Below, one piece after another: positions 30,280 through 34,825 of a DNA stretch of 34,825 nt; position 1 is the first letter of the stretch; each line of letters opens with the position of its first letter. The notes under the pieces are model-generated. The model saw nothing but the letters and a program-made list of their open reading frames with translations, had not been told where the DNA came from and searched no databases. This stretch comes from CAYFPS01 sp964345075 (GTDB lineage Bacteria; CAIWAD01). The stretch lies in assembly GCA_964345075.1 (NCBI GenBank), contig CAYFPS010000028.1, positions 1 to 34,825 on the forward strand, written 5' to 3'. The position numbers were made by a program, and so were the translations under genes.

Positions 30280-30843
30280 ATGAAATTTATGAAATTATTG
30301 ATTCCTGCAGCTATTTGTGTAGGATCTACAGTTATAGGATCAGAAAATGGTGCATTCAAGAATGCAAAGAATTTTCTTTCATCACTTGATTCTCATACAT
30401 ATTGCTCATATGAAATCAACCAACTTGGATTTACTCAACCATCACTTGGGTGTAAAACTGAATGGAAGAATTTAGTTTTTGATGCATCTGTTGGTGGAAA
30501 ATATTTATCCTTGGGAAATACCACACTAAAAACTCTAAATGTTTCAACAAAATTACTATATAAGTTTTTTAAAAAGGAGTCTTTCCATTTATATGGGGGC
30601 ATTGGAACAGATCAACTTGTGAATTTTTATAAGTCTAAAAGAGCAAAAAGGGAATGGTGGAAAAAACATAAAATTAGTGAAAGGAATTGCTATTTTTCTC
30701 CTTCTGTCGTTATCGGAAATCAAGTAAAAATTAACGATAAACGATCTATATTTTTTGAATTCATATACAAACCTTATATATTTGGAAGTAATTCTTCTAA
30801 AAGGATACATGAAGATTCATTTAGAATTGGATTGATGTATTAG
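30280..30843 (+). CDS. Probable outer-membrane beta-barrel protein
   Basis: 187 residues. A signal peptide is plain (MKFMKLLIPAAICVGSTVIG, likely cut before SENGAF). The rest alternates short amphipathic strands and turns: CSYEINQLGFTQPSLGCKTE, LVFDASVGGKYLSLG, LNVSTKLLYKFF, FHLYGGIGTDQL, YFSPSVVIGNQV, SIFFEFIYKPYIFG, and ends FRIGLMY, an aromatic-terminated last strand as in outer-membrane barrels of about eight strands. AAGGA lies 8 bases before the ATG. It has its own promoter and terminator, so it is an independent unit (moron-like). It may alter the host surface, for example to exclude other phages. Confidence 0.65.
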   Translation: MKFMKLLIPAAICVGSTVIGSENGAFKNAKNFLSSLDSHTYCSYEINQLGFTQPSLGCKTEWKNLVFDASVGGKYLSLGNTTLKTLNVSTKLLYKFFKKESFHLYGGIGTDQLVNFYKSKRAKREWWKKHKISERNCYFSPSVVIGNQVKINDKRSIFFEFIYKPYIFGSNSSKRIHEDSFRIGLMY

Positions 30844-30866
30844 TTCTTTATCCTTTTTCTAAGACG

Positions 30867-30923
30867 CCTCACTTTAATTAAAATCACTTCTTCCTGTTAG
30901 AAATTTTTAAAGTGAGGTTTTTT
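30867..30923 (+). terminator. Intrinsic terminator of the beta-barrel gene
   Basis: CCTCACTTTAA (30867-30877) pairs perfectly with TTAAAGTGAGG (30907-30917), followed by six Ts. The 29-base loop is long but the 11-bp stem and U tract are convincing. It lies 24 bases after the stop codon. Confidence 0.75.
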
Positions 30924-30961
30924 ATTTCCAAATAAAACCTTTTCATTTAAAAAGAATTTAA

Positions 30962-30980
30962 GACAACCACAAACCACCAC
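30962..30980 (+). promoter_or_regulatory. GACAACC / CCACCAC leader motif before the pre-scaffold genes
   Basis: GACAACC (30962-30968) and CCACCAC (30974-30980) precede the ATG at 30985 by 4 bases. With no usual ribosome binding site here, the motif takes the place of one. Same bipartite motif as at 18429-18455 (minus) and 19251-19273. Confidence 0.5.
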
Positions 30981-30984
30981 GCTC

Positions 30985-31266
30985 ATGAAATATGAATGTC
31001 CTTCATGTTATTTAGAATGGAAAGATTCTAAACACCCACTTGATCAAAAAAAATATCCTCTTTGTTCATTTTGCCCATTAAAACATACCGAAAAAGAATT
31101 ACTTAATTGGCAAATGGAGCATTTAGAAAATATTAATCCTGAAAAACGCGTAAAAGTTATTCGTCGGTTTTATAGGTTTGTCGAATATGAATTTAAAGTT
31201 TTAAAGGAAAAATTCAATGACCATCTTGACCAAGAAGCATCATCGGATAGCACGAAAAATAAATAA
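30985..31266 (+). CDS. Zinc-ribbon protein (93 aa)
   Basis: 93 residues with CPSC at 5-8 and CSFC near 27-30, a four-cysteine zinc ribbon, followed by helices (HTEKELLNWQMEHLENINPE, VIRRFYRFVEYEFKVLKEKF) and a hydrophilic tail. The start is preceded by the CCACCAC motif instead of a normal ribosome binding site. It is the first gene of the block that leads to the scaffold and capsid. No family is recognised; nucleic-acid or protein binding is likely from the ribbon. Confidence 0.65.
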   Translation: MKYECPSCYLEWKDSKHPLDQKKYPLCSFCPLKHTEKELLNWQMEHLENINPEKRVKVIRRFYRFVEYEFKVLKEKFNDHLDQEASSDSTKNK

Positions 31267-31480
31267 ATCAAGATATGCCCTAGCAGAATATGATATTCAG
31301 GGATGGGCAGATGCAAAAGATTACAAACCAATTCCTTATGATCTAGTAATTTTAAAAACAAAAAACGGAAAGATGTTTCCTGGATGGTGGAACAAAACAG
31401 TATGGCAAGGAGCTCGTTTAAAAAAAGATCAAGAAGTTACTAAATGGAAGAGGAAAAAATATGATCACTTCATCCAATGA
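31217..31480 (+). CDS. Small DUF551-like protein with basic N-terminus
   Basis: 87 residues. The first 25 are basic (TILTKKHHRIARKINKSRYA). The rest, GWADAKDYKPIPYDLVILKT, then NGKMFPGWWNKTVWQGARLK, DQEVTKWKRK, matches a DUF551-type pattern (W-x-D-x-K ... P ... D-L-V-I-L ... G-W-W ... V-T-x-W). AAAGGAA lies 7 bases before the ATG. It overlaps the zinc-ribbon gene by 50 bases and the next gene by 20, both in other frames. Function unknown. Confidence 0.6.
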   Translation: MTILTKKHHRIARKINKSRYALAEYDIQGWADAKDYKPIPYDLVILKTKNGKMFPGWWNKTVWQGARLKKDQEVTKWKRKKYDHFIQ

Positions 31481-31982
31481 GACAAAAAAAACTGTAGGAG
31501 AATATTCATATGAATTGCAACAAAAAGAAGATGAAAAAATTAATCCAATCGATCTTCAGCGCGAGATTCATCGTGGAAATAGCGATGAAGATTCTTTCGA
31601 AAATCAGGTTAGGTTAGCTGTTGAGAGAGGGGAAAATGACGAGAAGATTAATGGTGACTTTTTCATTGTTGTTCTCTTTAAGAAAGAAAGACTTTTGCAA
31701 AATGTAGTTCGTCAACTTTTCTTTTATCGTCAAAGTTGTCCTACTCCTGAATTCGATCAAGTTGTCTATCATTATTATCGCCACGCAAGAAAATTAGAAT
31801 ATTTATGGGTAGTTCCAGATAAAGATACATGTCGAGATCTTCCATTGTTGAAAAATCAACTTCCCTTAGAACAACGTGAACTTTTGAACTACATTGATGA
31901 CTTTAAAACAGGTAAATTAGATAAAATTTGTGAAAAATTAAACAAGTCTCCCCTAAAAAACCTTATAGTAGACTTGAATTAA
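31461..31982 (+). CDS. Conserved podovirus protein upstream of the scaffold
   Basis: 173 residues. The core GDFFIVVLFKKERLLQNVVR, QLFFYRQSCPTPEFDQVVYH, then LEYLWVVPDKDTCRDL and ERELLNYIDDFKTGKLDKIC is one I recognise from many uncultured and marine podoviruses, always between portal and scaffold or capsid genes. It is a structural or packaging accessory of unknown role. The N-terminal 60 residues are hydrophilic and probably disordered. AGAGGA lies upstream of the ATG. It is followed by the 112-base leader before the scaffold gene. Confidence 0.7.
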   Translation: MITSSNETKKTVGEYSYELQQKEDEKINPIDLQREIHRGNSDEDSFENQVRLAVERGENDEKINGDFFIVVLFKKERLLQNVVRQLFFYRQSCPTPEFDQVVYHYYRHARKLEYLWVVPDKDTCRDLPLLKNQLPLEQRELLNYIDDFKTGKLDKICEKLNKSPLKNLIVDLN

Positions 31983-32094
31983 AAGAAGATTAATTTTAAT
32001 TAATAAGTATTCGTGAAAACGTTTCCCTACGTCACTGGGTCACGAAGTTTTATAAGCTGTAACACGGGTTCGCATCCGTAAATTTGGAGTAAAT
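31983..32094 (+). promoter_or_regulatory. Structured leader upstream of scaffold and capsid genes
   Basis: 112 bases with several inverted repeats: TTCGTGA (32010-32016) pairs with TCACGAA (32040-32046); inside it CCC (32025-32027) can pair with GGG (32037-32039); and ACGGG/TCCGT (32064-32068 with 32075-32079) closes a TTCGCA loop just before the ribosome binding site GGAG. The last hairpin resembles a tRNA T-arm. It is less AT-rich than its surroundings. It probably forms the 5' leader of the major late mRNA; no confident promoter box is seen. Confidence 0.5.
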
Positions 32095-32805
32095 ATGGCT
32101 ACGCAAGCAGAGAACGTACCTGAAGAAGTTCAGGGCGAGGAAGTCGTTCCACCTCAACACGAGCAAAACGCTCAAAGCCCTACTACTCAAGAGACTTCTC
32201 AAAATGGTGCTGAAGAAAGTTCCAAAGAATATAACTTTAAGCAGTTAAGAGAGGTCAATAAACAATTAGAAGAAAGACTTCGAAAATCTGAAGAGATGCT
32301 AGAAACAATTACTTCCAAAAATTCACTTTCCTCAGAGTCCGAAGATGATTTTGAAATTGGAGAAGAAGATCTTGTTGAGGGTAAGCACCTTAAAAAAGCG
32401 CTTAGCAAAATTGAAACCCTCATGAAACAAAAAGAAATGGAAGCAATCCCAGAACGTCTAAAAAGAAAATTTGAAGATTTCGACGAAGTTGTTACGAAAG
32501 AAAACTTAGATAAATTAAAAAAAACCGAGCCCGAGCTATTTCAAACAATTCGGAGCGGGAACGATTTATTTGCTAAGGGTGTTTCGGCTTATAAAACTCT
32601 TAAATCTTTAGGATATGCTGAAGATCATCAAGAACTAATGAAGCAGAAAGACCTCGTTCACGCTAACCATAAAAAACCTTTAAGTGCGCAAGCAATTAAG
32701 GGGCAAGGAGCAATTCATGATGCAAATATTTTTGCTAATGGACTTACTCCTGAACTGAAAAAACAGTTACAAAAAGAAATGGTTGAAGCAGCAAAAGCTC
32801 GGTGA
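32095..32805 (+). CDS. Capsid scaffolding protein
   Basis: 236 residues, acidic overall, with a Gln/Glu/Pro-rich disordered N-terminus (VPEEVQGEEVVPPQHEQNAQ), a coiled coil at about 48-72 (FKQLREVNKQLEERLRKSEE), an acidic patch (SESEDDFEIGEEDLVEGKHL), helical middle and a short basic helical C-terminus (LKKQLQKEMVEAAKAR). Size, composition and position directly before the capsid gene are those of internal scaffolds that template procapsid assembly and then leave. GGAG lies 6 bases before the ATG. No protease motif is visible, so scaffold exit is probably without cleavage by this protein. Confidence 0.8.
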   Translation: MATQAENVPEEVQGEEVVPPQHEQNAQSPTTQETSQNGAEESSKEYNFKQLREVNKQLEERLRKSEEMLETITSKNSLSSESEDDFEIGEEDLVEGKHLKKALSKIETLMKQKEMEAIPERLKRKFEDFDEVVTKENLDKLKKTEPELFQTIRSGNDLFAKGVSAYKTLKSLGYAEDHQELMKQKDLVHANHKKPLSAQAIKGQGAIHDANIFANGLTPELKKQLQKEMVEAAKAR

Positions 32806-32819
32806 AAACTGAGGTATGA

Positions 32820-33767
32820 ATGACAACTACAACAACAGTGCTGCCGGCACCAGTGCAGCAAAGCTTTAGTTATAAGCTTCTTAGCGTGCCTGTTCCGTAT
32901 ATGATTCATAACATACCTGCTATGCTTAAAAACATGCCACGAAATGGTGGTACTACTCTTCGCATGCGTAGGTATAATCCTTTGGCTACAGCTACTGTTC
33001 CATTAGGAAATAGTGGAGTTACTCCTCCACCACAGCAATTAACTGCAGTTAATATTGATGCAGTAATTGATTTTTACGGAACTTATATAATTCTTAACGA
33101 ACAAGTTACATTACAAGCACAAGACCCTGTTTTAAATGAAGCTGCTCAACGTTTGGGTGTTTCATTGAGACAAACAGAAGATGAATTGACTCGCAATATG
33201 CTTGCTTCAACTGCATCTTCAATAAATAGTGTCGGTGGAACCAATGGAGACAATCCTACAGAAATGGTTCGAAGTGATGTAGATGCTGTTATCCGCACCC
33301 TTGCTGATAATAATGCATACACAATTGCAGATAACATTGAAGGTGAAGACCGTTTTGGTACAGCACCTGTTAGAGATGCTTATTTTGCATTAGGAAATAC
33401 CCAACTTATTGGGGACTTAGAAAATATCAATGGATTTATTGCAAAAGCACAATATCCTTCTCAGATGTCTACTCTTAGACCTGAGTGGGGTTCTGTATCT
33501 AACTTGCGTTTCTTGCTTTCAAGTATTGGAAGTGTAACAGAAAACGCTTCTAATAACGGCAACGATGTCTATAACACTTTCTGTGTTGGTATGGAGGCAT
33601 ATGCTGTTGTAGAACAAGATGGATATAGTGCTCAATTTATCTATAGACCACCTATTTATGATGGTCCTCTATCCCTGAATGCAAGCGTTGGATATAAGTT
33701 TGCTCAAGTTCCCCGCATTACTAACGATGCATGGGTGATTAATCTTAGATCAACCCTAGCAGTATAA
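32820..33767 (+). CDS. Major capsid protein, N4-gp56 family
   Basis: 315 residues. Blocks of the N4-gp56 capsid family are clear: GTTLRMRRYNPLATATVPLG (44-63), DFYGTYIILNEQV (84-96), DPVLNEAAQRLG (102-113), and near the C-terminus CVGMEAYAVVEQDGYSAQFI then GYKFAQVPRI. The family has the HK97 fold and forms the shell. It is somewhat shorter than N4 gp56. GAGG lies about 6 bases before the ATG, directly after the scaffold gene. It is the likely most abundant virion protein. Confidence 0.9.
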   Translation: MTTTTTVLPAPVQQSFSYKLLSVPVPYMIHNIPAMLKNMPRNGGTTLRMRRYNPLATATVPLGNSGVTPPPQQLTAVNIDAVIDFYGTYIILNEQVTLQAQDPVLNEAAQRLGVSLRQTEDELTRNMLASTASSINSVGGTNGDNPTEMVRSDVDAVIRTLADNNAYTIADNIEGEDRFGTAPVRDAYFALGNTQLIGDLENINGFIAKAQYPSQMSTLRPEWGSVSNLRFLLSSIGSVTENASNNGNDVYNTFCVGMEAYAVVEQDGYSAQFIYRPPIYDGPLSLNASVGYKFAQVPRITNDAWVINLRSTLAV

Positions 33768-33777
33768 GGAGAACAAC

Positions 33778-34743
33778 ATGACATCAACAATTATTCAACA
33801 AGGAAGCTTTACCTCTGATGGTACAGCTCATGAACTAGATATTCGATCTGATGTAGATTGGATGGAAGTTATTAACTATACACAAATGGCTACTCAACAA
33901 ACTCCTGGACGTGGAGTTCGTTTTGAATGGCAACGTGGAATGGCCGCTGGAACTGGCGTAGAATATACAAAAGCTGATGGTGCTGACACACTTCAAGGTG
34001 AAACACTTGCATCTGGAGGATTTACTCTTCTAGATACATCTGTTCAAACTCCTGGAGCGTTGACATCAACAATTACAGCTATTTCAACTGCTGCAATTCC
34101 AGTTGTAACAAACTCTGGCGTTAATGGTTTGATTGCTAATGATGTGGTTAGAATCATTAATGTTACAAGTGCTCAGCAATTGGGTGGAATAGATTTTACT
34201 GTTGGAAATAATACTCTAAGCAATACTACTTTTAGCCTTGACTATATGGCTCAATTAGGATTGGCTGGAACAAGTGGTTCCTGGAGAAGAATTCCTTTCC
34301 AACCACAATTTTATCCACGCAAACGAACAATTTCTGCAATTACTCAAGCTACAAGCGCTGTTATTACAATGACAGTGACACATGGATTTACTGCTGGACA
34401 AGCAGTTAGGTTTAATGTTCCGGCAGCTTATGGAATGACAGAAATGGACAACTTAATTGGAAATATTACAGCTGTTAGCACAGCAAACAATACTATTACT
34501 GTAGATATTGATTCTAGTGCTTTCACTGCATTTGCTTTCCCAGCAACTGCTGCTGTTCCATTTTCACTAGCAGAAGTTATTCCAGTTGGCGAAACTGCGA
34601 ATGATACTTATGCAAATTCCCTTAATGGTGCAACTGACAACGTTTCTATTATTGGAATGTTACTCGGTGCTGGTATTGATGGACCTGCAGGATCTACTAG
34701 TGATGTGATTTATTGGAGAGCCGGTAAATCTAGCGTAGTTTAA
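33778..34743 (+). CDS. Capsid-adjacent structural protein with tandem E1-FCCH-like domains
   Basis: 321 residues, beta-rich, no cysteines. The N-terminal about 90 residues (IIQQGSFTSDGTAHELDIRS, DVDWMEVINYTQMATQQTPG) look like a virion-surface domain. Two beta modules follow: one near 105-160 (NSGVNGLIANDVVRIINVTS) and one near 180-275 (HGFTAGQAVRFNVPAAYGMT, then EVIPVGE). The second is a close relative of the 122-residue protein at 422. GGAG lies 8 bases upstream. Position right after the capsid gene and before a terminator hairpin suggests a decoration or head-vertex protein in high amount. The function is inferred. Confidence 0.7.
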   Translation: MTSTIIQQGSFTSDGTAHELDIRSDVDWMEVINYTQMATQQTPGRGVRFEWQRGMAAGTGVEYTKADGADTLQGETLASGGFTLLDTSVQTPGALTSTITAISTAAIPVVTNSGVNGLIANDVVRIINVTSAQQLGGIDFTVGNNTLSNTTFSLDYMAQLGLAGTSGSWRRIPFQPQFYPRKRTISAITQATSAVITMTVTHGFTAGQAVRFNVPAAYGMTEMDNLIGNITAVSTANNTITVDIDSSAFTAFAFPATAAVPFSLAEVIPVGETANDTYANSLNGATDNVSIIGMLLGAGIDGPAGSTSDVIYWRAGKSSVV

Positions 34744-34748
34744 AACAA

Positions 34749-34771
34749 GGGGGATGAAAATCCCCCATTTG
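34749..34771 (+). terminator. GNRA-loop hairpin after the capsid operon
   Basis: GGGGGAT (34749-34755) pairs with ATCCCCC (34760-34766) around a GAAA tetraloop, five bases after the stop. The following bases are ATTTGTG here and ATTTTTG in the left copy (12-18). Stem strength and T-rich tail fit a partial terminator that would lower expression of the next genes relative to capsid. TGCAAATAGAGAA follows it in the left copy, 5 bases after the stem. Confidence 0.6.
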
Positions 34772-34825
34772 TGCAAATAGAGAAAAAATTTAAGGAGCAA
34801 ATATGTCTACAATTTCACTTCCAAA
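34756..34825. repeat. Terminal direct repeat, right copy
   Basis: Matches bases 1-70 with one mismatch (G34771 versus T16). It includes the start of the first gene (ATG at 34803-34805), so the plus-strand capsid operon continues into the left end of the window. Confidence 0.85.

Noticed and set aside
32060..32086. Possible tRNA ending in the T-arm-like hairpin
   Set aside because: The hairpin has GGTTCGCATCC, but position 58 is C rather than A, the following bases AAATTTG have no matching acceptor strand about 50-70 bases upstream, and no anticodon arm can be formed.
1..34825. CRISPR array
   Set aside because: No regularly spaced identical repeats were found; the 23-bp repeats in the initiator gene are contiguous, three in number and have no spacers.

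Overview
The window reads as one complete, AT-rich, double-stranded DNA tailed-phage genome of the short-tailed (podovirus) type. The last 70 bases (34756-34825) repeat the first 70 with one mismatch, so this is most simply a circular or terminally redundant assembly of about 34,755 bp. Ten Ns at 14665-14674 show that it is a scaffolded, probably metagenomic, assembly. The taxonomic type follows from a P22-like portal, an N4-gp56-family major capsid protein, a gp4-like adaptor, a gp10-like tail nozzle, ejection-type internal proteins and no tape measure, sheath or tail tube.

Layout, read as a circle. Plus-strand virion genes run from scaffold (32095) and capsid (32820) across the ends of the window through head-tail joining and tail genes (48-5131), three internal or ejection proteins (5161-7978) and receptor-binding fibres (8700-15856). 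A small minus-strand cassette with a ribbon-helix-helix regulator (8012-8582) sits inside this block. A minus-strand recombination operon follows (16132-18428: unknown protein, ERF annealing protein, SSB, YqaJ-type exonuclease). It diverges from a plus-strand regulator and replication region (18514-21720: HTH protein, membrane DUF551-like protein, leader peptide, winged-helix replication initiator carrying three 23-bp iterons, RusA resolvase, small zinc-ribbon proteins). Packaging genes come next (small and large terminase, portal, 21772-25665), then a run of tiny plus-strand genes (25655-27012) and a membrane coiled-coil protein (27145). A second minus-strand operon of mostly unknown small proteins (27486-30092) contains a serine recombinase. 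A probable outer-membrane beta-barrel gene with its own promoter and terminator (30280-30923) precedes the last three genes before the scaffold.

How the genes work together: ERF, SSB and YqaJ nuclease form a single-strand-annealing recombination set, with RusA to cut junctions. The initiator and its iterons probably mark a lambda-O-like replication origin. Terminase fills the N4-gp56/P22-type head through the portal. The adaptor, nozzle and ejection proteins form the short tail, and three fibres plus a gp53-like protein bind the host. No tyrosine integrase, DNA polymerase, helicase, endolysin or canonical holin was recognised.

The host is unknown. The beta-barrel protein and the short membrane-anchored 'EMKDFHGRLCNIE'-type protein resemble, from memory only, proteins of chlamydiae and other protist-associated intracellular bacteria. 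This is a weak inference.

The observations most worth a second look are the iteron origin inside the initiator gene, a GACAACC...CCACCAC leader motif found at four transcription-unit starts, a hairpin plus TGCAAATAGAGAA module found twice with identical spacing, four DUF551-like proteins, and the phage-borne outer-membrane barrel.
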